NCBI GenBank assembly: GCA_049116335.1 | Contig: JAGDYZ010000017.1 | Location: 29,212 to 93,211 of the forward strand | DNA from: CANMIH01 sp049116335 | Lineage (GTDB): Bacteria > Pseudomonadota > Alphaproteobacteria > Rhodobacterales > Rhodobacteraceae | Reading direction: 5' to 3' | Length of the DNA: 64,000 nucleotides | Shown here: positions 52,130-60,937 of the stretch, in pieces | How the letters are laid out: each line of letters starts with the position of its first letter | Numbering within the stretch: the stretch's first letter is position 1 | The notes under the pieces: generated by a model | The model's input: only the letters and a program-made list of their open reading frames with translations | Told to the model about the DNA's origin: nothing | Database searches by the model: none | Made by a program: the position numbers and the translations under genes

Positions 52130-54538
52130 ATGGTGAAATCCCTACCCACCGACGTACAGGTTGCCATCGTTGGCGGCGGCATCGTCGGCTGCGCCACTGC
52201 CTATCATCTTGCGAAAGCAGGATGGTCTGTGGCTCTGTTTGAGCGCAAAAAACTAACCAGCGGCACAACATGGCACGCCGCTGGCCTGGTGAGCGAAACC
52301 CAAGGTGTACCCATCATGTCCGCGCTGGCCAAATATGGTCTGGATCTGATGGAAAGCCTGGAGGATGAAACAGGACAAAATACGGGCTTCAAGCGCAACG
52401 GATCTCTCACTGTTGCGCTAAACGATGCACGTATGGAAGAGCTGCGTCGCAAGGTGGACTATGCCAACGGATGTGACATCCGGGCTGAGGAAATCAGCAC
52501 ATCTGAGGCGCAAGCGCGATGGCCGCTTCTGTCAACACATGACGCCAAAGGCGCCTTCTGGTTTCCGGGTGACGGCTATACCAATCCGATCGACACAACC
52601 ATGGCCCTTGCCAAAGGCGCACGTCAAAACGGTGCCCAGATCTTCGAAGACACCAAGGTAGAACGCGTGGTGATCGAAGGTGGCCGGGCCATAGGGGTGG
52701 AAACTGAGCAAGGGTTGGTGCGCGCCGAGCATGTGGTGAACGCCACAGGTATGTGGGCACGCGAGTTTGGACTATCGCATGGTGTTCAAATCCCGCTTCA
52801 CTACACCAACCATTATTATGTTGTGACCGATCCTATTGACGGTGTGTCTGGAGATCTGCCCGTGCTGCGGGTGATGGACGAGTATGCCTATTACAAGGAA
52901 GACGCCGGCAAATTGCTGATCGGGTGTTCAGAGCCAAACGCAACACCCTGGCTTCCCAAAGATGGGCTGCCCGAACATTTTGAGTTTGATGAACTCCCCT
53001 GTGACGAGGAACACCTTTACCCGATCCTCGAAGCGGCGATGGAACGTGTCCCGGCCCTCGCAGAAAGCGGCATTCGCAAATTCTTCAATGGCCCCGAATG
53101 TTTCACACCTGACGCAAAACACTATCTTGGCCCAATCTCTGAAGTCGCGGGTCTTTGGGTGGCTGCAGGTTTCAATTCCACGGGCATTCAAAACGGTCCC
53201 GGGGCCGGCAAAGCGCTGGCGGAATGGATTATGGCCGGTCACATGACCATGGATCTGACGGATGTGGACAGCCGTCGCATCGTGCCTGGATTGAACGCGC
53301 GCAGCTATGTGTCTGAGAAAGCGGCTGAAACATTGGGCCACGCTTATGGCATGCACTGGCCCTATCTACGTAAGACCGAGGCCCGTGGCTTGCGCCGCAC
53401 GCCTTACTACAGCCATCTCAAAGCTGCTGGCGCGCAATTCGGAAGCGCCAATGGCTGGGAACGCCCGTTGGTCTATGGCTCTGATTTCACGGACGGTTTC
53501 GATCGCCAGCCTTGGTTCGATGCTTGGAAAGGGGAACATGAGGCCCTGCGCAATGATCTTGGGATGATCGATCTGACCTTTGGCCGGTTCGTCGTAGATG
53601 GGACCGATGCAGAGGCCGAAATGCAGCGGCTCTGTGGGGCCAATATGGCCGTTGCACAGGGATCTCTCATTTACACCCATATGTTCAACGAAGAGGGCGG
53701 GATCGAAGCGGATGTAACCGTCGCTCGCCTGTCTCAGACGCGATACCTTGTCATGGCTTCGGCTGGCGCGGAACCACAGGTCGAACGGTGGCTGCGCGCG
53801 AAAACTTCGGGGGTAAGCGTCGTAAACGTGACCCCATCAGAGGCCACTCTGGCCATAATGGGCCCAAGGTCACGCGCGTTTCTTGAAGAGCTTACGGGCG
53901 CGGATCTGTCAAACGAGACCTTTCCATTTGCAAGCTGGCAGGATCTTCATGTGGGTCATTGTCCGGTACGTGCTCAACGCATCACTTACGTTGGTGAGCT
54001 TGGATGGGAATTGCACATCCCAGCCGAGTTTGCACAACAGGTGTTTGAAACACTGCTTGCGGCCCCCAATCCGCCCCGCTTGTGTGGCGGCATGGCAGTT
54101 GACAGTTGCCGCATTGAAAAGGGGTTCAGACATTGGGGTCACGACATTGGTCCACATGACAGCCCTGTAGAAAGCGGGCTTACCTTTGCCTGTGACTTTG
54201 GAACGGATTTCATCGGAAAAGATGCCATTTTGGCCAAACGCAGTGAGTCCCCAACTAGCAGATTGTTGTTGTTCCGTCTGAACGACCCTGATGCTTTGGT
54301 GTTTGGAAAAGAGCCCATTTTGCGAGATGGAGTCATCGTCGGTCGTTTGACTTCGGCCGCCTATGGCTGGAGCACAGGTGGCGCTGTCGGAATTGGATAT
54401 GTGTCACGCCCTGACGGTATGACGCTAAAGGAGCTCGCAGCATGCGCTCACGAGGTCAAAGTTGCAGGCCGATCCATCTCTGCCGAGGCAAGCATAAAGT
54501 CCCTGTATGACCCAGGAAACTTGCGTATGCGCGATTAA
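52130..54538 (+). CDS. dimethylglycine-dehydrogenase-like FAD/folate enzyme, copy 2
   Basis: 802 residues with the same order of domains as copy 1: GGGIVG at 15-20, the flavin-type histidine His49 in SGTTWHAAG, FAO_M, and GCV_T with its C-terminal domain. It starts three bases after copy 1. The two are clearly related but differ along their length, so they probably act on different methyl-amine substrates (for example dimethyl and monomethyl forms). The rightward operon ends here in front of a convergent LysR gene. Confidence 0.9.
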   Translation: MVKSLPTDVQVAIVGGGIVGCATAYHLAKAGWSVALFERKKLTSGTTWHAAGLVSETQGVPIMSALAKYGLDLMESLEDETGQNTGFKRNGSLTVALNDARMEELRRKVDYANGCDIRAEEISTSEAQARWPLLSTHDAKGAFWFPGDGYTNPIDTTMALAKGARQNGAQIFEDTKVERVVIEGGRAIGVETEQGLVRAEHVVNATGMWAREFGLSHGVQIPLHYTNHYYVVTDPIDGVSGDLPVLRVMDEYAYYKEDAGKLLIGCSEPNATPWLPKDGLPEHFEFDELPCDEEHLYPILEAAMERVPALAESGIRKFFNGPECFTPDAKHYLGPISEVAGLWVAAGFNSTGIQNGPGAGKALAEWIMAGHMTMDLTDVDSRRIVPGLNARSYVSEKAAETLGHAYGMHWPYLRKTEARGLRRTPYYSHLKAAGAQFGSANGWERPLVYGSDFTDGFDRQPWFDAWKGEHEALRNDLGMIDLTFGRFVVDGTDAEAEMQRLCGANMAVAQGSLIYTHMFNEEGGIEADVTVARLSQTRYLVMASAGAEPQVERWLRAKTSGVSVVNVTPSEATLAIMGPRSRAFLEELTGADLSNETFPFASWQDLHVGHCPVRAQRITYVGELGWELHIPAEFAQQVFETLLAAPNPPRLCGGMAVDSCRIEKGFRHWGHDIGPHDSPVESGLTFACDFGTDFIGKDAILAKRSESPTSRLLLFRLNDPDALVFGKEPILRDGVIVGRLTSAAYGWSTGGAVGIGYVSRPDGMTLKELAACAHEVKVAGRSISAEASIKSLYDPGNLRMRD

Positions 54539-54593
54539 TCAAAAGCTCCGGTTTCCCATCCGCTTTTCCGGACAGTTTGGCGGATTGGGCCAC

Positions 54594-54623
54594 GGGGCAG
54601 GACACGTTCATGTGCCCTGCCCC
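54594..54623. terminator. hairpin between convergent genes
   Basis: GGGGCAGG and CCTGCCCC can pair around a 14-base loop that may pair further. No T-run follows on either strand. The position between the rightward DMGDH-like operon and the leftward LysR gene fits a bidirectional stop. Confidence 0.5.
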
Positions 54624-54628
54624 AAGTT

Positions 54629-55555
54629 CTAGAGCACATGAAATCCACCTTCGGGCAGGCTGCACCACTCAGACAGCAAAGAGGCCACCAAGTGAATGGG
54701 GTCGTCTTCCAGCGTGTCTTCATTCCGCACCACCGCGAACCAAGGGACGGTGATCCCATCTTCGGTAACATGGGCCGCGCTAATCCGTTCTTCCTTCAAC
54801 GCCGCCTGTAGCGCCCAATTCGAAAGCACGCTTGTACCAAGGTCCGAGGCGACAAGTTCGACGATCGCCTCTGGCAATTCCACCGTCGCGGCCCACTTTG
54901 GATAGCTGTCGGTTGGTCGGAACAGCAAAGCAAACTCCCGGTCAGGTTCCGGCACCTTGGTGTAAGTGATGAACTGTTCGCCAATGACATCTGTACCCTC
55001 AACAAATTCTTTCCCGGCCAACCGGTGGTTAGGCGACATGATGTAGAGAAGTGGATCATCAAACAGCGGCAGTGACGTTAACCCTGGCTGAGTGACTTCA
55101 CCTGAGACAACCGCGATGTCGATGTTTCGGTTCTGTACGCCTGTCAAAGGGTCGCTACGCGCACCGGCCATAATTTGTAGATCAATACCCTCCGATCGGG
55201 CCTTCAAATACTTGATGAACGCAGGCAGCCAGCGATAGTTGCTATACGCTTCAACCGACAATCGCACCACGTGATGCACACCGGCATTCATACGCCGGAC
55301 ATCTTCTTCTGCGCGATGCAAATCTGTCAAAATGCGCTCGGCGACCACCGCCATATATTCGGCGGCTGGGGTCACACGCAGACGTTTATGCATGCGCGTA
55401 AACAGAGGAACATCAAGCCTCCTCTCCGCTTCACGCAGTCGATGCGACAAGGCCGAAGGTGTAACCCCCAGTTTTTCAGCCGCATCTGTGATCCGCCCAG
55501 TTTCAATGATCGCTTTGATCAGTTGCAGATGTCGTAGGTCGAGGAGAGGTTTCAT
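54629..55555 (-). CDS. LysR-family regulator
   Basis: 308 residues, with an N-terminal winged helix (GRITDAAEKLGVTPSALSHRLREAERRL) and a LysR effector domain. The arrangement of the helix (TPSALSHRLRE) recalls MetR-type LysR proteins, which respond to one-carbon or sulphur metabolites. It is divergent from the aminotransferase gene and convergent with the DMGDH-like genes, so it may control one or both. About 100 bases separate it from the aminotransferase start. Confidence 0.9.
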   Translation of the reverse strand: MKPLLDLRHLQLIKAIIETGRITDAAEKLGVTPSALSHRLREAERRLDVPLFTRMHKRLRVTPAAEYMAVVAERILTDLHRAEEDVRRMNAGVHHVVRLSVEAYSNYRWLPAFIKYLKARSEGIDLQIMAGARSDPLTGVQNRNIDIAVVSGEVTQPGLTSLPLFDDPLLYIMSPNHRLAGKEFVEGTDVIGEQFITYTKVPEPDREFALLFRPTDSYPKWAATVELPEAIVELVASDLGTSVLSNWALQAALKEERISAAHVTEDGITVPWFAVVRNEDTLEDDPIHLVASLLSEWCSLPEGGFHVL

Positions 55556-55656
55556 TTTTAGCCTGAAGAAAATTCAACAAAGTAAGAAAACTTCGAGATT
55601 GGAATTCAGTCAATAAGAATGTGAAGGTCAGCAAGACTTTTCTTCTGGAGCCACCT

Positions 55657-57033
55657 ATGAACGTTGATGCCAAACGCACGATCGCCCAAGATATGGCGCA
55701 CCACGTGCACCCCCAATCCAACCTGCGCCAGCACGCTGAACAGGGCCCTACCATGATCACTCATGGCAAAGGCGTGTTTATCTATGATAGCGAAGGCAAT
55801 GAAATCATTGACGGTTTCTCGGGTCTGGGATGTGTGAGCCTTGGCTACAACAACGAGCGCCTCGCTCAGGCCGCTATGCGTCAGATGAACACCCTGCCTT
55901 TTGCTCCGACGTTCTACAACCGCTCCCACCCACGTGTGGCCGAGCTTGGTGAGCGCCTGATCAACCTCGCTCCCGGCGATATGAACCGTGTGATGTTCCA
56001 GTGTTCAGGTTCCGAAGCCAACGACACGGCCATCAAGCTTTTGTGGTATACAAACACCGCAAAAGGTGAGCCGAACCGTCGTAAAATCATCGGTCGAGTG
56101 CGCGGCTATCACGGCAATACCATTGCAACAGTATCTCTGTCGGGCCAGCCTCATATGCATGCAAAGTTTGGCCTGCCTTTGCCTGAGTTCAAGCACACCG
56201 AATTGCCAAACTACTACCGCGCCCACATCGATGGTGAGACCGAGGAAGAGTTCTCGGCTCGCATGGCGTCAAAGTTTGAAGAGCTGATCCTCGCGGAAGG
56301 CCCGGAAACTGTTGCGGCGTTCTTTGCTGAACCTGCCATTTCTGGTGGTGGTGCGTTGATGCCGCCAGAAGGCTATTGGAAAGAGATGCAGGCGGTTCTT
56401 CGCAAGTACGACATCAAGCTTCTGGCCGATGAAGTCGTGTGCGGCTTTGGCCGTACCGGCAACATGTGGGGATCTGAGACCTGGGGCATGGAACCAGATA
56501 TGGTGTCTTGTGCCAAAGCGCTCTCGGCGGCCTTTTTCCCCATCTCTGCATTGATGTTCAAAGACGATTTGTATGCGGACATGATGAAGAACTCGGATGA
56601 GGTGGGCACCTTTGGTCATGGCTACACCTATGCAGGGCACCCCGTTGGTGCGGCGGTAAGCCTTGAGGCACTCGACATCTATGACGAGATTGATCTGGTC
56701 GGTCACGTCCGCAAAGTGTCCAAGCGGTTCCTCGACAAATGTCACGGCATGGCGGATCATCCGCTTGTGGCCGAAGTACGTGGTGTTGGTCTGTTCTGTG
56801 GCTTTGAGCTCATGAAAGACGGCAAAACCCGCGAACCGTTTGATCCGTCTTTGAAGGTCGGTGAGATGGTTCAGAACTTTGCCCACGATCGAGGCCTGTA
56901 TCTCCGCGCCATCGGTGACCGGATGAGCTTTATGCCCCCGCTGATCATCAACGAGGAAGAAATCGACATCGCAACTGCACGCTTCAAGGGTGCACTAGAC
57001 GATACGTGGGAAGCGATCCGCAACAAGATCTGA
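55657..57033 (+). CDS. class III PLP aminotransferase
   Basis: 458 residues from the ATG at 55657, six bases after TGGAG; a GTG at 55621 would add only a non-conserved tail. Motifs: QCSGSEANDTAIKL (phosphate-binding), RGYHGNT, LLADEVVCGFGRTG (with the PLP-pyridine Asp258) and catalytic Lys287 in CAKALS. The family moves amino groups from omega-amines and omega-amino acids, for example taurine, putrescine or beta-alanine, to pyruvate or oxoglutarate. With the aldehyde dehydrogenase gene that follows, an amine to aldehyde to acid route is likely. Confidence 0.92.
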   Translation: MNVDAKRTIAQDMAHHVHPQSNLRQHAEQGPTMITHGKGVFIYDSEGNEIIDGFSGLGCVSLGYNNERLAQAAMRQMNTLPFAPTFYNRSHPRVAELGERLINLAPGDMNRVMFQCSGSEANDTAIKLLWYTNTAKGEPNRRKIIGRVRGYHGNTIATVSLSGQPHMHAKFGLPLPEFKHTELPNYYRAHIDGETEEEFSARMASKFEELILAEGPETVAAFFAEPAISGGGALMPPEGYWKEMQAVLRKYDIKLLADEVVCGFGRTGNMWGSETWGMEPDMVSCAKALSAAFFPISALMFKDDLYADMMKNSDEVGTFGHGYTYAGHPVGAAVSLEALDIYDEIDLVGHVRKVSKRFLDKCHGMADHPLVAEVRGVGLFCGFELMKDGKTREPFDPSLKVGEMVQNFAHDRGLYLRAIGDRMSFMPPLIINEEEIDIATARFKGALDDTWEAIRNKI

Positions 57034-57054
57034 TCCATCGTCGATCTACGAGAT

Positions 57055-57083
57055 AAGGGGCGGGTTTTCCCAACACGCCCCTT
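57055..57083 (+). terminator. hairpin between aminotransferase and aldehyde dehydrogenase genes
   Basis: AAGGGGCG pairs with CGCCCCTT around a 13-base loop, without a T-run. It may separate the aminotransferase transcript from the one that starts upstream of the dehydrogenase, or stabilise the former. Confidence 0.5.
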
Positions 57084-57160
57084 GCGCTGTCCTCATACTC
57101 CTCGGGATGGCGCAAAATTTACCCAACGCTGCTGCGGCGCGTTCAGGCTGAGGACACAGT

Positions 57161-58648
57161 ATGACCCTTCTTGACCCAAAACTGCCACAGGCCGGACTGG
57201 CCGGAAGTTTTATCAATGGTGCCTGGCACCGCCCTGCAGATGGTCGCACATTGACCATTGAAAACCCGTCGCGCCGCGCACCGATCTGCGAAGTTGGCCG
57301 TGGTACGGCGACCGAAATTGACCTCGCGGTTCAAGCGGCCCGCGCGGCGGTTCCGGCCTGGCGCGCCATGGCCGCCAGCGAAAGAGGCAAGCTCTTGTCC
57401 GAGCTAGGCCGTCGTTTGGAAGAAAACGCTGAGGAAGTAGCCCGTGTGTTGGCCGCTGAAAGCGGCAATGCCATTAAAACACAATCGCGCGGCGAAGCGA
57501 TGGGCGCAGCTGGGGTTTTGAAATACTATGGTGGTGTTGCTGTTGAACAGAAGGGAGAAACCCTTCCTTTAGGCCCCGGCATCCTGAGCTATTCAACGCG
57601 CGAACCGCATGGTGTTGTGGGCTCAATCATCCCGTGGAATTCCCCGCTTCAGCTTGGTGCGGTTAAGATCTCGATGGCGCTTGCAACTGGCAATTGCCTC
57701 ATCCTGAAACCTGCAGAGGATGCCCCTCTGGCGATCCTTAAATTGGCCGAGCTGGCCGAGGGCCTTTTCCCACCGGGCGTCTTCAACGTCGTAACCGGTC
57801 TCGGCGAAGAGGCTGGTGCAGCTCTCGCCAATCATCCCGGCATCGATAAGGTCTCCTTCACCGGATCTTCTGAAGTCGGCAAACTGATCGCACATTCCGC
57901 AGCCGATCGGATCGCCAAGGTCACGTTGGAACTTGGAGGGAAATCTCCGACTATCGTTTTCCCCGATGCAATTGCCGAGGGGCGGCTTGAAACCACGGCC
58001 CAACAGGTGGCCAATGCCATGCGATTTGCACGGCAGGGCCAAAGCTGCACAGCGGGTTCTCGCTTGTTTGTGCACAAGGACATCTGGGATGAACTGATGC
58101 CAAAGGTGGTTGAAAAATCGGCGGCCTTGAACGTTGGTGACGCACTTGATCCCGACGTAGATATGGGGGCCGTTGTCAACGCTGAGCGTTATGGTGAAAT
58201 CCGCGAATTTGTGGCTGAGGCCGAAGCGCTCGGTGCCACATTCTTACTGGGCGAAACTCCTGCGGAAGACCCGGAAGGGTTTACACCAAACCCAACCATC
58301 CTTTCGGGTGTCGACAACACCTGGCGCATCGCACGGGAAGAAGTGTTTGGACCCGTCATGGTTGCCATTCCCTTTGAGACCGAAGCGGAAGTCGTCGAGA
58401 TGGCAAATGACACGCATTACGGTCTGGCGGCGTTTTTGTTTACGCATGATGTGAGCCGGATCACGCGATTGACCCGCGCAATTGATGCAGGCTGGATTCA
58501 AGTCAATCAAGGTGGCGGTCAGATCCCCGGCATGTCCTACGGTGGTACAAAGCAATCGGGTATGGGATGCGAATATTCCATCGAAGGTGCGCTTGAGGCC
58601 TACACCTATCGCAAATCCGTTACCATCAATATCGAGAGCCACGCATGA
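57161..58648 (+). CDS. NAD(P)-dependent aldehyde dehydrogenase
   Basis: 495 residues. Cofactor motif IIPWNSPLQ and FTGSSEVGK, catalytic base Glu257 in LELGGKSP, and nucleophile Cys296 in GQSCTAGSR are all in place. It oxidises an aldehyde to an acid. GAGGA precedes the ATG. Its stop overlaps the start of the SelA-like gene by four bases, which ties it to the three-gene PLP/DUF4392 module downstream. The likely substrate is the aldehyde left by the class III aminotransferase, or a semialdehyde from the module. Confidence 0.94.
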   Translation: MTLLDPKLPQAGLAGSFINGAWHRPADGRTLTIENPSRRAPICEVGRGTATEIDLAVQAARAAVPAWRAMAASERGKLLSELGRRLEENAEEVARVLAAESGNAIKTQSRGEAMGAAGVLKYYGGVAVEQKGETLPLGPGILSYSTREPHGVVGSIIPWNSPLQLGAVKISMALATGNCLILKPAEDAPLAILKLAELAEGLFPPGVFNVVTGLGEEAGAALANHPGIDKVSFTGSSEVGKLIAHSAADRIAKVTLELGGKSPTIVFPDAIAEGRLETTAQQVANAMRFARQGQSCTAGSRLFVHKDIWDELMPKVVEKSAALNVGDALDPDVDMGAVVNAERYGEIREFVAEAEALGATFLLGETPAEDPEGFTPNPTILSGVDNTWRIAREEVFGPVMVAIPFETEAEVVEMANDTHYGLAAFLFTHDVSRITRLTRAIDAGWIQVNQGGGQIPGMSYGGTKQSGMGCEYSIEGALEAYTYRKSVTINIESHA

Positions 58649-59907
58649 GCTGCGATCAATTTGGAAATGAAATAGATCCTGGCGTGGGGTACGCGCGCGG
58701 ATCCCTATTGCGCAGCTCCGCGGATGAAGTGCGGCGGCTGGCGCAAGCAGGTCGCGTCGCCGCAGATTTTGTGGCCCGTGAGGGGATCGACAAAATTGCG
58801 ATCTGCACTGGCAACCTTCGATTTTATCCGGTTGCTGCAGCGGATCTTCCTGAGCTTTGCGAAGAATGGGTTGGTCCCGGTCTTTTTGGTGAAGAGCTAC
58901 GTCAGGCTGCCATCTCGCATATGGGCGGAGACGGTGATGAAGCCGCAGCGGTGGTCAATCGGACCAGTGCCGGGATTGTCGCAACGGTTCTGGCGCACAG
59001 CCAGGGGCGCCCTGTCCTCTCATTGGTTCCACATGGCGATCGCTCCCATGCCTCTGTGACGCGTGGTGCAAAATTGGCGGGTGTTCCGGTAGTCGAGGCC
59101 TATGATCTGCCCGAGGTGAAACGCCTCTTGGCCGCTCATGTGCCCTCTTTGATGGTCATCACAACCGTCACATCAGAATTGGCTGTTCTGGACGACGAGT
59201 TAACGGCCGCAGCTGTTCGTCTAGCCAAACGGGCTGGATGTGTGGTCTTGCTTGACGAGGCTTACGGTGCCCGTTTTCGCCCTGTTTTGCACGACGGCGC
59301 GCCCTCGTTGTCGTTTGGAGCGGATCTTGTCATCACCAACGCAGACAAAGCAGGCCTTTCCGGTCCACGCGCTGGCGTAATCTGTGGCGACCCTGACGCG
59401 CTTGTGCCTGTTCAGGCCAAGGCCAGCGAATTGGGCATGGAAGCGCGCGCACCGATTGCCGTTGGCGCCATGCGAAGCCTGCAAGGGTTCGCACCGGACC
59501 TGCTCATTCAAGAGGCGCAGGATGGTCAGGATCTGGCCGAAGCATTGGAACAGGTCCTCGGAAAAAACTATGTCACACGCTCAGCTTTGGGACCAAAGAT
59601 TGATGAGCAAGACGCTCTGAGTATAGTTCTTAGACAGGCCAAGGCGAATAAAACCGATCGTGTCCCCGCCGAAGTGACGGCTGCCATAGGTATGATCTTT
59701 CTCCGCGATAAAGGCATTGTGACTGTCAATACACATGGGCAGCCGGGTGGCCGCGTTTCCATTCGCTTGAAACCCACCTCGGGCGCAGTTTCGCGCGCTG
59801 GTGGCGCTAGGGCAGTTGCGGCATGCCTTGATGCGGCTATCGCGGAGGTGGCCTCCCACCTTGAAGATGCCGATTGGTTTTCAACTCTGTTGTTTGGAGA
59901 GACCTGA
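58645..59907 (+). CDS. SelA/DgaE-like PLP enzyme
   Basis: 420 residues of PLP fold type I. Lys235 in the DLVITNADKAGLSGPRAG motif matches the PLP lysine region of selenocysteine synthase (SelA) and of DgaE, the D-glucosaminate-6-phosphate ammonia-lyase. The PLP Asp is at 204 (LLDEAYGARF). No selenocysteine genes are nearby, so an ammonia-lyase or other carbon-nitrogen lyase role is more plausible. Overlaps the aldehyde dehydrogenase and the DUF4392 genes, giving a tightly coupled unit. Substrate unknown. Confidence 0.7.
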   Translation: MSCDQFGNEIDPGVGYARGSLLRSSADEVRRLAQAGRVAADFVAREGIDKIAICTGNLRFYPVAAADLPELCEEWVGPGLFGEELRQAAISHMGGDGDEAAAVVNRTSAGIVATVLAHSQGRPVLSLVPHGDRSHASVTRGAKLAGVPVVEAYDLPEVKRLLAAHVPSLMVITTVTSELAVLDDELTAAAVRLAKRAGCVVLLDEAYGARFRPVLHDGAPSLSFGADLVITNADKAGLSGPRAGVICGDPDALVPVQAKASELGMEARAPIAVGAMRSLQGFAPDLLIQEAQDGQDLAEALEQVLGKNYVTRSALGPKIDEQDALSIVLRQAKANKTDRVPAEVTAAIGMIFLRDKGIVTVNTHGQPGGRVSIRLKPTSGAVSRAGGARAVAACLDAAIAEVASHLEDADWFSTLLFGET

Positions 59908-60920
59908 TGGCTGATGCAAATCTCATTTCTCGCCTCGACAACCGGCTCGACCAGTTGGTCAATATCGACATGGGAGAGCGCGGTGTCGAACACCTGTTTG
60001 AGGCCGCGCGCTCGCTTCAGGGCGGTTCTCTGGTTGGTGCCGCTGCTGATGCGCTGCTTGCCGTGCCAGAAGGCGGCACCGTTGTTATGACGACGGGTTC
60101 GGTGTCACGTGCTTGGATCACTCCCGAGTTGGGTGAAAACGACGGTCCCTCAGGTGCTGCCGCGGTTGCGCGCGCCTTGGTTCTGGCACGCAATGTGACC
60201 TGTGTGATGCTTTGCGAAGAGACATTGCTGCCAGCAATCCGTGCCACGTGCCAATCCGCTGGGTTGTTTCCTGTTACTTTGGAGCAGGCGACAATCGCGA
60301 AGGCAGACAAAAGTCTCGCCACAATTGTCATGCTGCCCTATGCAACAGAAGATGAGGCAGGAAAGTCTCTAGCCGAAACACTCCTAACTGACCTCAAACC
60401 TGATCTTCTGTTTTCGACCGAACGCGTTGGGCGGAACGAAAAGGGAGTGTACCACTCCATGCGCGGGATCGACTACGGTATGGGCCGGTCTCGCGTGGAC
60501 TTCCTCTTTGATCTCGCCCTCGAGCGTGAAATTCCCGTTGTCGCCGTCGGGGATGGCGGCAATGAGATTGGCATGGGAAAAGTGGCCGATCATGTCAAAG
60601 CACATGTACCCTATGGCGATACCTGCCAATGCGGGTGTGGTGGCGGGATCGGGGCGGTCACGGGATGCGACGTTCTCGTCACCGCCGCCTGTTCGAACTG
60701 GGGATGCACTGCGATTGTCGCTGCTATGGCGGCACGCACGGGCAATGCCAAACTGCTGCATACCCCCGAACGCGAAGCATTGCTGCTTGACACGATGGTG
60801 TCAAGTGGACTGATTAACTCAACACATGGCATCGTCGACGACAGCGTCGATGGATTTCCGCGCGCGTCACATCTTGCTGTGGCCGAGCTCTGCCGAACCA
60901 TTGTGAGCCGCGCGCTCTGA
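59907..60920 (+). CDS. DUF4392 / D-glutamate-cyclase-like protein
   Basis: 337 residues from the ATG at 59907, which overlaps the previous stop (TGATG). The pattern MTTGSVSRAWITPELGENDGPSGA, then VVAVGDGGNEIGMGK and TAACSNWGCTAI, fits the glutamate-cyclase domain (DUF4392) of vertebrate DGLUCY, which interconverts D-glutamate and 5-oxo-D-proline. Bacterial members are largely uncharacterised. A CQCGCGGG segment near 240 is cysteine-rich but too short to call a metal site. The neighbours suggest a role in D-amino-acid or lactam handling. Confidence 0.75.
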   Translation: MADANLISRLDNRLDQLVNIDMGERGVEHLFEAARSLQGGSLVGAAADALLAVPEGGTVVMTTGSVSRAWITPELGENDGPSGAAAVARALVLARNVTCVMLCEETLLPAIRATCQSAGLFPVTLEQATIAKADKSLATIVMLPYATEDEAGKSLAETLLTDLKPDLLFSTERVGRNEKGVYHSMRGIDYGMGRSRVDFLFDLALEREIPVVAVGDGGNEIGMGKVADHVKAHVPYGDTCQCGCGGGIGAVTGCDVLVTAACSNWGCTAIVAAMAARTGNAKLLHTPEREALLLDTMVSSGLINSTHGIVDDSVDGFPRASHLAVAELCRTIVSRAL

Positions 60921-60937
60921 ACCAACAGGAACTATCT

